Assembly: GCA_020080175.1 (NCBI GenBank)
Contig: JAGHQL010000012.1
Span: 62,001-126,000 of the forward strand
Length of the DNA: 64,000 bases
Reading direction: 5' to 3'
Source: Glutinoglossum americanum
Taxonomy: Eukaryota; Ascomycota; Geoglossomycetes; Geoglossales; Geoglossaceae
Below are positions 20,948-34,393 of this stretch, in pieces. Under the pieces are notes generated by a model that was given only the letters and a program-made list of their open reading frames with translations, searched no databases and had not been told where the DNA came from. The translations under genes were made by a program, and so were the position numbers. The stretch's first letter is position 1, and each line of letters starts with the position of its first letter.

Positions 20948-22647
20948 ATGGCTTCCGCAACAGAAACCACACCACTCATAACCCAACCTGGCGGCCCCGC
21001 CGCAGCAACGCCAGCATCTAAACCGCAACGCAATGTCACTTTTAACCCTCAGACTACCGTCGCACCTTCTTTTGGGCCTTTGAATTCTTCGCTCAGATCG
21101 CCAACACACACTGCACCTCTCAGACCCCCACACAATGGTGCTGCTGGCCAACCAATGCTCTCTGCTCTTAACAGCAAGCTTAGAAGGCGGAACAGCCATA
21201 GCTCAACCGCCGTGTCTTTGAATCCTGTGTCGAAAATCGGGCCCCAAAGAACAACCAAGACTGCGCAGAAGCTAAAGCTCTTACCGAACCCCGATCCCGG
21301 TGATAATAGCCCCGATGAGGAAAGCGGACGGGATGTTTACTCTCAATTCACACGGATAAAGGATCCCACAGCAAGGAGAGATGCTGCGAGGTTAGGAAAG
21401 GCTGATAGAGATCGACTTCCGAGGGTTACGGCATACTGCACTGCCGGCGCGTACAGATTAGATGGATTGATGAAGTTCTTGAAGGGAAGGGCAAAGCTGC
21501 GGGGCGCATCGCCGAAGCTATTTGACGAGTGCATCTACACTCCGTATAATTACGCAAAGGCAGTGGACGGCAAGTCCAATAATCACTCCTACTTTCCTAA
21601 TAGGCAGCCACCGAGGCAAAGACGACATTCAGATAGTTCCGTTGAAACCAGGGAAATTAATGAGCACCGGAGAGGGGACCTGATTGATCTTCATAATGAT
21701 GGGCCTGAAAGTCTCGAAAACCGTGAGCATGGGACATCTAGTGCTACCAGTCCCGAATTGGAGCATCCCAACCACCAAAGCCCAGCTGACCTGGACACCG
21801 ATGTGCACACCCCCGAGATTTTCCTGTTCAACTACGGCACAGTTGTAATCTGGGGAATGTCGCTCCAGCATGAACAGCGATTTCTCAAAGAGCTTGCGAA
21901 GTTTGAGAGTGAGAAACTCAGCAAAGACGACGTTCAGACTGAAAAATTTAATTTTTATTACACCAAGGAGTACCAGGCGCGGATTTATAATGACTTCATC
22001 AGCTTGAGGGATAAGAAGAACTATATGACCAAACTGGCCATCAGCCATGCACTCGCTCAGAGCGTAAAGGTTGCGTAGCTCTCAATTACCCTTTTCCGTC
22101 CACTCGTTACTAAAAGACACCCGAGTACAGACCTCCCTCTTCGAAGACCTCGTAGACAATACTATTGAGGCTACTAAAGACCTACCGGAGACTATCGCCT
22201 TAACCGGAAAAGTCAACCTCACGCGCCGCGAGATAAACATGCAGATCGGCGAACTTTTCATCCTCCGAATCAACATCCACCTCCAGGGCTCTGTGCTAGA
22301 CTCGCCGGAACTCATGTGGGCGGAGCCGCAGCTTGATCCGGTCTATCAGGCCGTGCGGAGCTACCTGGAGATGGATCAGCGAGTTGGATTGTTGACGGAG
22401 AGGCTGGATGTCATTGCGGATTTACTGGCCGTTTTGAAGGATCAATTGACTCACACGCACGGGGAGTATTTGGAGTGGATTGGTATGGATTTACTTCGCC
22501 TCTTTCCTTTGCGATTTTCGTGGTGTTGCGGTGCGCGCAATCGGAGCTAACTTCCAATGTGGTCGTTTAGTTATTATCCTCATTGCAGCTGAGATCCTCG
22601 TTGCTGCGGTCAATATCGTTGTGGATCTTTTTGCAGCAGGCGACTGA
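20948..22647 (+). CDS. RMD1/RMD8-type DUF155 membrane protein
   Basis: Exons 20948-22069, 22131-22482, 22571-22647; introns 61 and 88 bases; 516 residues. The N-terminal about 110 residues are Pro/Ser/Thr-rich. The DUF155 domain begins at VTAYCTAGAYRLDGL and contains FLFNYGTVVIWGM, KNYMTKLAISHALAQS, LFEDLVDNTIEATKDLP and INMQIGELFILRINIHL. The last exon encodes a hydrophobic segment (VVIILIAAEILVAAVNIVV) that fits a C-terminal transmembrane anchor. Yeast RMD1 and RMD8 are linked to meiotic nuclear division; the mammalian relative RMND1 is mitochondrial, and biochemical activity is unknown for the family. A polar insertion of about 100 residues (21580-21800) splits the domain. Whether it is closer to RMD1 or RMD8 is not decided. 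Confidence 0.87.
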
Positions 22648-23941
22648 GTCTATTTCGACAAGCGTTTTTTCTTTCTTTCTTCCCCCTTTCAATGGTTGCA
22701 TTTCTACTCACATTTTCCCGCTTTTTGGAATTCCTTTTTTTGTTCCCGGGGCGCTTTGAATCCATATCATTTCCGCCTACTACTCTGTTATCGCTCATCG
22801 TATTCCCCTCCCCTTTTTTCTGGGGGGAGGGGTTTTGCTGTTGCTTGGGTCCACTGAAATTTCCCGCTAGGAAAAAAACCCCCCCGGATTGCATGGAAAG
22901 GATTTTGACGGTAGCTGTTTGTACTGTTAGGCTAACTTTCATCTGCCTGTGGCGAGCGTGTTGTGTGGGACAGAGGAAAAAACAGCCCTCTATGCACCCG
23001 TACCCTTAGTTCAAGACGTGTGGCCTATACGGGTCTACAAGTAGTGTTTTTGGCTTTAAAAAAAATGAATGCATAAATGGCGTTTCTGATTAACACAAGG
23101 TGCTGTGGTTCTGGTAGGATCGCGTGAATGTTTGCGGGGCGTTTTTGCGTGTTTAGTGGTGTTTGGCTCTGTATTAGGGACGTGGCGTTGAGAAATTACC
23201 GAGGGGGCGCGGGTGTTCCCGCGGTGATAGGGGGAGAGGTTGGCTGAAGGGCGGGAGAGGATCTGTTCTTTGTAGATAAGGGGGGAGGACTTTGTCTAGA
23301 TCCTTTCAACGGATAATACCATATGCGCCACTTCTGAAGATCATTAGGTAACCAAACTTTCTTCCGCCCTAACCATCGGTTGCTATTGGAGATAAGAGCT
23401 GGCTTTCAAGTAAGCTTATCAACACTCGCTGTTCGAAGGTTCTTTCTGACGATCTCGGTAAGAGGATGTGTGGGGCGAGGTGGTCTTGGTTTTAGATATT
23501 ATTAACCCCTTTAGGGAGTAGATGGCTAGTGAGACGTCTAGGTGCAATTGTTAGTATTTTTTGTGGGTATGAGCCGTGGGACAATATGTGGGTGAAGAGC
23601 GAGAGCAAGATACACGACCGCCCGCTGCTACGATGATGATTGCCAACCCACCTATTCTTAGTTCGGAATGGTGGGTATATGCCGATGATGTGAACACAGA
23701 CGTAAGTCGGAGGGTAAGTGGGAGTATTTGGTGGGAAAAAGAACATCCAATTGCTGCGCCAAGGAGCTGGTAGTCCCCCTCCAAGTTTATATCTATGGTT
23801 GGAACTACAATTCTACTGTAAACAATGTGGTGACCCTGCTCCTAACGCTATGCTGATTGATGACGGTATCCTCCCTGAAAGATCCAGCCCAAGACAAATA
23901 CCACCCAGTTCATGTTTGAGGAGTCCGATCTCTCGTTGGTC
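22648..23941. other. Convergent spacer
   Basis: About 1.3 kb between the RMD1-like stop and the BEM2 stop. It contains T-rich and G/C homopolymer runs (22670-22880) and no credible gene. Confidence 0.6.
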
Positions 23942-26900
23942 TCAACTCTTCTCGAACACGAAGTCTTCTCCGCTGTCCTCCTCTAGTATATCATCGTCAT
24001 CATAGTCATCATCACCAGTGCCATCACCTCCAAATCGCCGCAAAACGAACCGCCGTGGAGACTTCTGCGGTGAGTCTCGCGCTTGTAGCCAGTCGCGTGG
24101 AGCTCCAGTAGTTGGAGATGGTGATGCTGGTGTGGATGCGGGTAGGGCCGCGTTTCTGGCAGCGGTAATAATGGAATCCGCTTCTTCCTCATCGAGATCA
24201 ATAAAAATCTCATCGGCTCGGCCGATAAATAGCCGAAGCATTGAGTTGATTTGCGTTTGGCCCTGATCGGAGCTATCCATCTTCGAGAAACTCATACCGA
24301 AGATAAGAGCAAGGTTATTGACGCTCATCTTGTTCATAGATGCGTTTTTGGCGACCCTAGAATCTGTTAAAAGACGCCCAAAAGGCTTGCAGTGCAGGCA
24401 GGGGAGCTCCTACCTTTGTAAATGCAAGTAAAATGCTCGTAAAAAATTGTAGTGCGGCCTGTCCATCCGTAAACAAATGATCTTGAATCCTTCAATAATT
24501 TCGTTCTCTGGCCTATTTTTATTGGCTATGTTTAGTTAGTAACTATTCATGAGAACCTCCGTTACTGGCGACACAACTCACCGACGGCGGATTGAAACGC
24601 TCTCAGCTCCTTATCCTGGACGATGGGTTCGGGTAGCTCTCTCATCCACATTTTGAGTAGCCCCGTGAGGATATTGGTGTCGGCCCAACGGTCATCATCG
24701 AAGTTGATGGGCTCGCCAGCATCGTACATTGATCGCAAGGCTCTGATGCTTGCAAGTGACCCGGACAATCGATACAAGCCCTCGCTGTCAAGTCCTATCA
24801 GGGTGTCAGCCGTGCTACGACAAGGGGACTGGATAATGAATCTTACCTCTTTTCTCGATTTCGTATATAAGACGATCGATCTCAATTGGAATAGGCTTCC
24901 TATCGCGAGCGCACAACACCGCAAGAGGTATGCCGAACACTGGTTTGCTCATTAGCCGTGTATCTCCCGACGTCGGTGACTGGAAAACTTACACGGTTCT
25001 GGTCGACGACGTGGATCCACAAAGAGTTCTTTGCCTTCCGTTGCCGGCTTACGGCGCAGTCCCTCGATAACACGCAGGAAACTTTCCATGGCTGCTGGAT
25101 CTGTGGATTGAATCTTGAAGACGGTGTTCTTCGCCTTCGGTTGCACGTACCAGATATATTGTTTTCGCGTGTCTTTTGGGCAGGCAACCAGGTTGCACTG
25201 GACAAGGTTGATGGAAGTCAAAGGCCGGCCCCAGTCTTGCACAGATCTGGAGGTAGGTAAGTCTGCGATTGCGACTACACGACTCTGGACATGTGGCGGC
25301 GGAGTCCATGACGATGTGAACGCCATCGATATGGGACGACCCACGGTTCTTATTAAGTTAACACCAAGGCGACGGCCCATACTCCCTTTTGCATCTCCAA
25401 CATCCAGTCTCCCCGCAGTGCCTTGCCGTCGATGGACGGTCTTGGTTGTTTCCCGCAAATGCCGTGAGATGACATCTCTCTGTCGTGAATCGCGACGGAT
25501 TTTCTCCGCCTCCTGGTGTAATAGCTCGCTGAATATTTTATGGAGTTTGCCCTTCAACGACTCATTCTCTCTACTTGCAACTCCCTTCAATCTCTTCAGT
25601 TCGTACTCTGGCTTTGGTGGAAACGAGTATGGCAAAGAGCCAGTGCTCAACTCGTGCGTCTGCATAAATGGCATCTTTGTTATATTGTCGATAAGATTGT
25701 AGGCAAACCGCCTCTTGTCGAAGTTTATCAGCCGATTGTTGTCCACTTGCATGTTAGGAACGAAGCACACTATCTCTAACATTCTCTCAAATAGCCAAAA
25801 AACGCTCGGAGCGAAGGATTCGAGTTTCCGGTCCAACTCAATTTCAGGGATTAGCTCTTCTAGATTGTGGATAGGTCGTCTCTGGCCCGTTACCATTGAA
25901 GCTGCTTCTATCCATGCGTACTCGAACATTCGACTTTCTGGACGTATGACTGCAGACGAGATCGCGGTGGCAAGGAATGAAGGCACTGATTTGCCTGGGG
26001 AGCTCCTACTGCTGTCGTAAAGATCCCAGCGGCTCATCGCCTTACGGCAGATACCAAGGGACCTAAGTACTTGGGCGATCGCCCTGCTACGCTGTTCGAG
26101 ATTAAGCCAAACCGCAGTAATCTGGGTCAGAAACCAATACTTTAGATTGGTGTGGAATCGAAACAAGTCCTTGATGGCTGCAGGGAACGCGTCGAAGACG
26201 GATTGATTCGTCCCGGGGCGCCTAAGGTTAGCAAACAAAAAAGAAACGTCTTGGATCAGACCGTCTTCCTCGTTTTGTGCAACCGCCAGCTTTGTGGGAT
26301 AAAACCCTAGTGGGTCCGTACTCTGGACCTCCAACAGCTCGAAAGCTAACATCCAGTCGTTGATCGAGACCCGGCGATAATAATACACAATCATAGCGTT
26401 TGTTTCCGTCAGAAACCTCGCAAGTGTGTCAAGATTCCTAGTCATCGGGAGTAGAGGCTTGTGCCTGTTCGTCTTGAGATCCGGGAAGCGATCTTGAGGA
26501 GGGGCGAAGCATCTCTGTTTGAACAGAAGTTCTAGTGCCTCGAAAGTCCGGCGAATTTCAGCAGCCTCCTTTAGTGTATCACGGTGCCAAGCCTCATCTC
26601 TCGATTCATGCCATTCGTCCTGAATCTCCCTTCGCCCAAGCGCTATAAAAGAGCTAAACAACTCTCTCATCGAGGCGTCAGCGTTAAAATCATCGAACCA
26701 TTCGTCTATCCAATACAAGAGAGCCCGCAGGATCCTGTAGTGTATCTTTGCAACTAGCACCCAATCTACGCTCCAGAAATCTTCAGGGTCAGTTTTACCG
26801 CCAGTCCAATCTGGAAAATCCTCGCTTCCATCCTCAGAGCGGAAAGCTAGCCACTTGGCTCCCAAAAGTCGCTTCTTTAAAAACTCCAGAAGCACTATCG

Positions 26901-29800
26901 GGGAAATAAAGCTACTGGGGTCTTAGTAAAGCTCTTTCATAGGAAGAACAGCGTAACACTCACCTTCGAAAGGTTGCGAAGAAAGTCCGCCGATATATCT
27001 CCATATCCATTGTGAGGGTTTTCCCTTGTAGGTCTGTCCTGGTCATCCGAGTAGAAAAGCTCTCGACACCGAGCACCAAAATATCCAACAGCCGCTCAAC
27101 GGTAGCACCTTTAGGAACAACAGATATGGTTGAACCATCTGAAGCCTCCGAAGGACCAGCATCGAGAAACCCGCTCTCCCCGGTATCAGGCGAGTAACTT
27201 CGATAATCATGGAGTTGGTCTGAGTGGCTCTGGCTCAGTCTGTTGGAATCTACGTCAATCACACTCATGGAACAGGACTGGGTCTCTTCTGGTAGGGTCT
27301 TGAGGCATAGGTCATCATCCTTAGTAGTGTAAGTCTGCTGATCTAGGCCGGTCACGTCTCGTAGAGCTTGTAAAAGGTTGATGTCCCCGCTCCTCAGTTC
27401 CGATGTCTGAAGTTGTGCCACCCAGTCTAAATCTTGATGGCCAGTGATTGCGCCACTTCCAGAGGGTGGGAATGAGCGGGATCGCCTGAGCATCCTGCCT
27501 CCCGCCTTATCCGACATGGGATATCCATTTTCAGGCTCAAACTTGGCTCGAAACGGTGAATGCAAGTAGGCGTCCTGCCTTGTGGTACCGTGATTCCCAG
27601 TTGGTGGGCGGTGCTTGCTCGTCTTGGCTATAGAATCGTCGTGGCTAAACAGGGAATATGACGGCATTATTTGAACTATCACCAGAGGCGATTGAGCCCC
27701 GATCTCTATTGGCAGGCGTTGGTGATAAATATGCTCTATATACTGTCCTGTGTAGCATGGCTCGCAGCCTAGAGACAGCTGGAAAAACTCCGTGTTCTCC
27801 AAACTCGACGGGTTGTTGTTTTTGAGGTTTAGTGAATGTAACATCTCCTGTAAGTCTTGGTCTCTCTTGTAACTGACGGATCGCAGGCTCCAGGTCGAGT
27901 AAGGCTTCTTATAAGCGTCTTTCCAGCGGTCAAGCCCTGCCCGAAGCGCATTAAGTCCCGTAAAGTACGGCTGGATGTTTAGCTGGCGGCCTCGATTTGC
28001 ATCCGCTTCGCTTATCTCATGACATAGATCCCCATAGTATGGAACTACATCTGAAACGGCTATTGCGGTTCCGGTTCCGTCGGGTACAAGAATCATAGAC
28101 TTGTCCTCAGGGGACAGCTTACCAATGAAATGTAGTTTCCTCCGGTATAATGTTTCCATTATCTCAATCCATGGCTTTAACCATTTGTTTCGATACCGTG
28201 CATTTATGAACTTCCACATTTCCTTGAGTCGAAGAACAGGCGGTGATAAGAGTGCCATCGCTACTGCCAGCCACCCAGCCATATCGCCTCGGATACGGAG
28301 CTCCTCACCGACCCGAAACCACCTATCCCAGATCTCTGCTCGCTGCTCAGGAAGGAGGGATCTCGATTCTGCAATAAGAATATGTGAAAGAGCTCGCTCT
28401 GTAAGAAAGTGTATGCGGCACACCGTGAAGACAAGTGGATTTACGTAGGTAGGGGGAGGGGCGCTGGGCGATAGAAAAAGGAGAGAAAAATCTCTTTCTG
28501 GGTTCCATACATCGAGAAATGTGAGATGGAAGAGGTGAATTTGATCAGCAAATCTGTTAGGATCGAGCGTCTCAAATTCTTCAAGTGACAGACTCAGAGT
28601 CGTGGGTGAGTCGCTCGAAAGGGTCTCCACTAGTGGCGCCAGAGCCGATTTGAGTCCACCCACACATGTTCCAATCTCGGCTCTAAGCTCCTGAGCGAGC
28701 TTCTGATTCTGCCTAGTCACACCTTTCTCCACGAGGAGTTTGACGAGATTCAGAAAATTCGCCTCTAGGAATAGACCAGCCTCGTACTTGAGCAGTAGGC
28801 GAATGATTTCGGCAACCCTTCTGGAACGGTCCGCGATGGCCACCATGTCGGTGAGCATCAAAATTGCGGTATTCGGTACAGCCCAAGCAGACATCGTCAA
28901 TGTACCATTCTTAATAAATTCATTATCTTTGGTGAACAGAATTTCGTGACACAGAGCCTCTGTGCTTCCTCCAATGACAAACTGTCTGTTCTTGCTAAGT
29001 AGGAGATCTGGATGTCTATCGGGGGTCTTGTGAGATAGGGCAGAGCCATCGCCACCAAAATTAGCTGATGCTGGAGCTGTAGATGGCCTGGTCAAAGCGT
29101 TTGATATTGCGGCAATATCAAAGGAGGATATTTGCAAAGATGGCGGGGGCTTAAGAATGTGTAGTTGGTCATGCATGATGTAGATGTATCTTAACGTAAG
29201 AGAAATATCTGTTGGCATCCCCTTTTTTATGCTGACTTGAGCAAGATTAACCCATCCCGCAGGTGCATCTCCGCTAGTTATGCCATCATCACTACCCTCG
29301 TCCGCAACCACAGGCAGGCTTGTCGTGGAGGCAGAACCAATTCCGCTCGATATGCTGTTAGGAGCTGTCATTTTCACAACAGGAGTACCCTCGCTGGAGC
29401 CGTAGACTATTGGAGAGGGAGGTTGTACCGTTCTAGATGGTGGTGACGTTCCGTGCCCAAACATATGGGTCGAAAGGTCTCTCACCGAGACGGATAGAGC
29501 TTTATACGACGAACTCGCAAAGCCGGTGCTCATGAATTTCTGCTTGTTTCTCTGTGAGGACTGAGGAATGTCCAATGGCTCGCTGCCCTCGCTGGATAGG
29601 TCTCTGCTACTTTGGTAGCGACCATCCCGCGTCTTGGGTCTGGTGAAAAGCGGTGAAGTTGGCAGCGTTGGTGACTTTAATTCTCTCCGATCCCTATCCT
29701 TGCCAAAGGGCTTCAGGAAGCTTGTGGTGATCGAGCGCGGCATAGCGCCACCCCTGACACCGTACTTCTGTCCATCATCCGGTCTTGGAGGCGGCTCCAT
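23942..29800 (-). CDS. BEM2: BEM2-type RhoGAP with RasGEF-like and PH domains
   Basis: Exons: 29800-26964, 26914-24993, 24939-24847, 24794-24582, 24507-24414, 24356-23942; 1857 residues; introns 49-74 bases. Order: Ser/Pro-rich N-terminus (1-190), a first RasGEF-like region (about 380-650), a RasGEF_N-like segment across the exon 1/2 border, a second RasGEF-like helical block (about 1090-1330), a PH domain (about 1480-1575), and RhoGAP (about 1592-1760). The RhoGAP has the arginine-finger motif GLYRLSG, LPEPIV, and NKMSVNNLALIFG. The tail is Asp-rich. In yeast, Bem2 turns off Rho1/Cdc42 and controls bud growth and morphogenesis; a hyphal-polarity role is inferred. The RasGEF parts lack obvious catalytic signatures and may be structural. 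All splice phases agree. Confidence 0.9.
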
Positions 29801-31450
29801 GTTGAAAGTTGGTTAACGGTAGTATAGAAGAATGTGTTGGGGAGGTTTGAGTTAGATATCGGCTTTGAGGAATTCTCTAATTGCGCTCTGTCCTCAGCTT
29901 CGCCGCTAGGTCGGATATAATCTGCGTAGCCCCGAGCCTGCAAATAGCAACAGAAATATCGAGAGGAAATTCTACCAGGGGATGCCTTATGGCATGATGG
30001 ATTCCGTCGCCAGGCAATCTGCGAAGAATCCTGTCACCAGCAGTCAGACAACTGGGCCTTGAGAGGCAATCGTGCACTGCTGTAAAGGCAAACTTACAAC
30101 AGCACCTCCCAAAATATTATCCTGATGCTTAAAACTGAACTCTAGTCCGATTGACCACTCGAGCGAGCCACGTTGGAATTGGTCGGGTTTGAAAAGACTG
30201 AAGCTCAGGATGGAGGTAGGTAGGAAGGTCAGTTTGTCGAAGTTTTAGGAACACGCGACTTGGATTGATTGCAACGTAGGGACTGCGCGAGCCGGAAGAA
30301 CTCGCAGCAACCTAGGATACTGTAAAAAGGCCAGGACAAGGAGCTCTATTCGCGAAACGAAGTGGAGGGATATGCTGGAAAGGCTCTTTCCAGTGCCCGG
30401 TAGAATACTTGCGGAGCAATGAAGCTGCTCCCTTCAAGTTCTGTTATTCTAACCGGGAGGAATACGATGCTCAGGAAAAACGAAGTCCTACTCCATATGA
30501 TGGCGATCTGTGATCTACCATCTGCCTAACATGATCCCACATCATCTGCGTCCGGAGCTTTCCATTATTTGAATCTAGAGCCGGGATGACCCCTGCGTGC
30601 ACAAACACAGCATAAATGAACCCCAAATCCGTCGTGCACCCACCCTTCTTCTCAATGTTTGGGATCGGAGCACTGATCCTGCAGCCAGGATATCTAAAAT
30701 AAGGTAGAGTATTGGAATTGGTGAATACAATTACCGGATGGATAATCAGTCAGAAGCACCCCTGTGACGTGTTGCGACAACAGGGTTGCGACGAATGAGG
30801 ACACGTGCTTACGAAGCCCACGTTGGCTGGTGTGGTCCCGGCTCTGGTTCCTGGCGTTCGTGATTGATTGTTCGAGGCCCTTTCGGATGGAGCACGCTAA
30901 CTGTGCGGGCTGGAGAACATTCGGATCTCGATGCGGAGCCTCGCCACTTCGAATGTTCCCGCGCACGGACCCCCACGGTCGACTCCTTTCACAAAGACAT
31001 AGCATACGTAGTATCTGGTTGTCGGCATTCTGCTGATGCAATGGACGGGCGCATAGCGGACATGTCTCAGAATATCACAGCGCTACTATCCTACCGAGAT
31101 TTCGTGTACGTTGTTGTACATCGCATATTCCGCACAACTGAACAATCCACCATCTTTAGTGCCCGTTTTATGTTTCTCCTGCATAGCAGTTGCATGCCGA
31201 TCGGATATCACTCGAAGGTTGGTCTGGACTGTTATGTATGTACAGGTACGGCATGCAGGTGGCAACAGCAGAAGCAACGTGTCAGGAAGCCAAGGGAGAT
31301 GATGACTGCCTTGGTTTTAGATCTATGTATGTACATACATATTCGCCGACCCAACCTAATTGCCACGACGAACCTAAAGGTACTAGTACACAGATCAGGC
31401 GTTCAGGCACAAGCTAATCACAGGATCTAAGTATTTCGCGCAGTCTGCCG
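29801..31450. other. BEM2 upstream / CCT8 downstream spacer
   Basis: 1.65 kb with both genes on the minus strand. The left part is the BEM2 promoter. The right part is the CCT8 3' UTR, with two GTATGTAC sites (31236 and 31327), the latter inside the 18-base palindrome. No gene seen. Confidence 0.6.
31324..31341. repeat. Second copy of the 18-base palindrome
   Basis: Identical to 3346-3363 and about 110 bases past the CCT8 stop, so it is probably in the CCT8 3' UTR. Confidence 0.6.
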
Positions 31451-33579
31451 CTAGTCTTCATTATCCCATCCTGGGTTTGGTCCGGGAGGCTTCGGCCCTG
31501 TGAATCAATCCTCGCGTCAGAGACTTGGTATATATATTGCAAAAACAAGGTTATACACTTGGCACTTGCAATCTCTCCGGTTGGCCTCGTGGAAACACGC
31601 GAGGGGCCAAGCTTTGATCATGGGATTCAGGTACAGAGGTAAAGAAATTTTTCGTACTAACCTCCAGCTTGGCGAGCCACGATGATTTGGTCTACTGAAA
31701 GCACCGTCCGTGCTGCTTCGGTGGCGAGTTTTATAGCCCAACTCTTGGAAGCGAGTAGATCGAGAATCCCTTCGTCTTGCGCGTCGAGAGTCCCGGTCCC
31801 GTCGTCGTTCTGTTGGTCGTTTCGAGTCAGTATTGTCCGAAAGTTTAGGAAATTAACTCTAGCGAACTCGTGTAGGTACCTCGATATCAACCCCAGTCGT
31901 CCAGTCGTCTTTCTTATGATGTGCAGTATACAACCGGCTGAGAACTTCCGTAGAGTCCAACCCTGCACTCTCGGCAAGGGTTCTCGGGATGACCTCAAAC
32001 GCCTCTCCATACTTCTTGATCGCGTATTGGGGCAAACCAGGTGTCTTCTCTCCAAAGGCCGTTACTCTCTCAACGAGTTGCATCTCTGTCGCGCCGGCCC
32101 CAGGAACTAGTCGCGGATCTTTCGTGATGGCCTTGACGACGTTGACTCCGTCATCGACAGCGCGCTCGATATCATCCAAGTGATTCTGAGTTGCCCCACG
32201 TATGACTAGCGTCGCGGTCTTTGTAGCTTCATTCTCTTGTCTGAATACAGTAACTCGGTCTCCGCCAATCTCCAGCGTTTCCACAACGTCCACGTTGCCC
32301 ATCTCATCTGGCATTGGAGCGCCCAATCTCGCCAATGGAGTTGCGCCGACAACACGACATAGTCTCATTAGCTCGAACTTACTCAAAACCTTTATCACCA
32401 GAATGCCAAAGCGATTCAGGTAATGCAGAGCAAGCTCGCCAATAGTAGAGCCAGCCACGACCACCCTCAGCCCCGAATCGTGGAGTTTTTTAATAGTGTC
32501 CTCGAGTTGGTTCTCTTCACCCTTTGTGAAGTTTAGCATTTCCTTAGCATTATGGAGCAGCACGGTGCCTTTTGTTTCAGTTTGACTGATATCAATCGGA
32601 CATGAGAAAACGCCAACTTTTGCCTTCTTTGCTCTCTTGACAGAACCTGCCAAACGTTAGCCGCTGGGTTTCCGGAATGCGCCATGATGTAGTATCATAC
32701 CATCTGGCTCCCGCCCAAAGACCATCCCCTTGACGACTCTGCTCTGCTCGAGGCTACCCCCCATAATCTTGACCACACGGATATTATCCACATTGAAATT
32801 GATCGGATTTTTGGGAAGCACCGCAAGGACGGCCTCGGAAACCATATCAGCAAGAAAACCCTCACTATCCGACTGCTTCGACGCAATGACGGTTCGAATA
32901 GCCTTGCTGAGTTCTGACTGAGACCTCATATCCTTCACCTTGTCGACGCATAGCTCTGTAGATCAACTTAGCCCCAGCAACATGTAAGCCTATAGGTTGA
33001 TAGATACCCTCTAATGCTTCCAGCGCATACCTGCCCGCCCTCTCGTAACCTTGCACAATATCACTCGGCTTTAGGCCAGTCCTTAATAAGTCTTCAGCCT
33101 TCTTTAACAACTCTCCAGCCAGTACAATGACCATATTCGTAGCATCTCCCATCTGGTCGGCCAACAACCATCAGCAATTAACACTCATCAAACCCCCGAG
33201 GAAGGCCTAGGGATACATCAGTCTTCCACAGACCTCTGCCTCCTGTTGTTGACTTGCCATAACAATCAACTTTGCAGCGGGGTGGACTACATCCAGCTCC
33301 CTCAGGATCGTTGCGGCATCATTTGTGAGGATCATCTTCTGCAGATGGTTGATTATGATCTTATTGCGGCCGTATGGGCCCAGAGATGTCTGGACTGTCT
33401 GAGCGATTGTTCTGCACGCGTCGATATTACGCAGAACGGCGCCATCTTCACTCTCGTAGCTGGTTGGTTTAACAGTGCTTAGCTTTGTGATTATGATTAT
33501 TTGATTGTGCAGGAACCTACTTCTGATAGCCCTGCTTGAAAAGGCCGCTGTTGGGCGCAGAAGGTATGGAGAGAGACAT
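31451..33579 (-). CDS. CCT8: CCT chaperonin subunit theta
   Basis: Exons: 33579-33521, 33459-33234, 33152-33008, 32955-32701, 32646-31880, 31809-31662, 31497-31451; 548 residues, about the length of other CCT8 proteins. A subunit of the eight-membered TRiC/CCT ring that folds actin, tubulin and other cytosolic proteins with ATP. Diagnostic blocks: TSLGPYGRNKI, TNDAATILREL (the CCT8 form of the ATP motif), VFGREPDG, FSCPIDISQTETKGTVLLH, DDIERAVDDGVN and VDQIIVARQAGG, ending PGWDNED. Six GT-AG introns; the last (164 bases) isolates a 47-base final exon with the acidic tail. The start gives the conserved MSLSIPSAPNSGLFKQGYQ. Convincing full-length gene. Confidence 0.97.
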
Positions 33580-34393
33580 GTTGGTTTGTTTGCCTAAGAT
33601 GGAAGAAGATGAAGTGCTAGGTACGCGAAATAGGCTTGGCGGCAACAGAGCCGCACCATGTCGAATGATCTCAGTAGGTGTTTTTATAGTTTGCAAATCC
33701 CGTTCAATAGGAAGATGTTCATTTTCTTGGGTATAATGTTAAGCTCAGGTGGGGCAAGTGTACTCATAGTATTTGTTATTAACACCATCTACCTCACCGT
33801 CACCCAATAAAGCGCCAAGATGACTGAAGTCAGAATACAAAATGACCACCTGAGAACCCCAGCCTGGCTAAGAATATCATTTGTCTCATTTGCTCCCCAA
33901 TTCAACGAGAAGTTATCAAAGACAGCCTGGAGGATTAAGGATGGATGCGAGTTTGCCCGACAAAAGTGTACGAATGTCCAGCGATGAGGGGTCACGAAAC
34001 AAGCATCGAAACGAAAAAACGCTATGGAGCAGTCGCGGACGAAGGGGCGAGAGATGAAATTTATATGGCTAAAAAATAAGTGCTAATCCAAAAGCCCCTC
34101 TACACGAACTTTTCGTCCGCATTCTGGGGATACGTGTATATCTCAGACCCAAAGCCAGTGTTCTTCTAGACTCATCAGCCTAGTCCAATAGATTCCAGAC
34201 CTGGATCATGTAGACAGACTCCTTTACCATGTACCGTGATGACAACAGACCTAAGACCCTTGCATGCAACCGTCATGATGGCACCGGAGTGCCAAGGCCG
34301 TCGCAGCGCCTCTCCTGGGACCTACCAACAATATAAGAAAGAAACGAAAATAAAGCGCGATTTTGCTCCTCAGCAGAGATGAATGAAACGGTA
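33580..34393. other. CCT8 upstream / CDC4-like downstream spacer
   Basis: 0.8 kb. A minus-strand frame at 33789-33995 ends in a hydrophobic segment but has no ATG and no clear upstream exon, so I do not call it. Otherwise promoter and 3' UTR. Confidence 0.5.

Noticed and set aside
33789-33995. Minus-strand small frame ending in a hydrophobic, membrane-like segment
   Set aside because: No ATG in frame and no convincing upstream exon or family match; kept only as a note.
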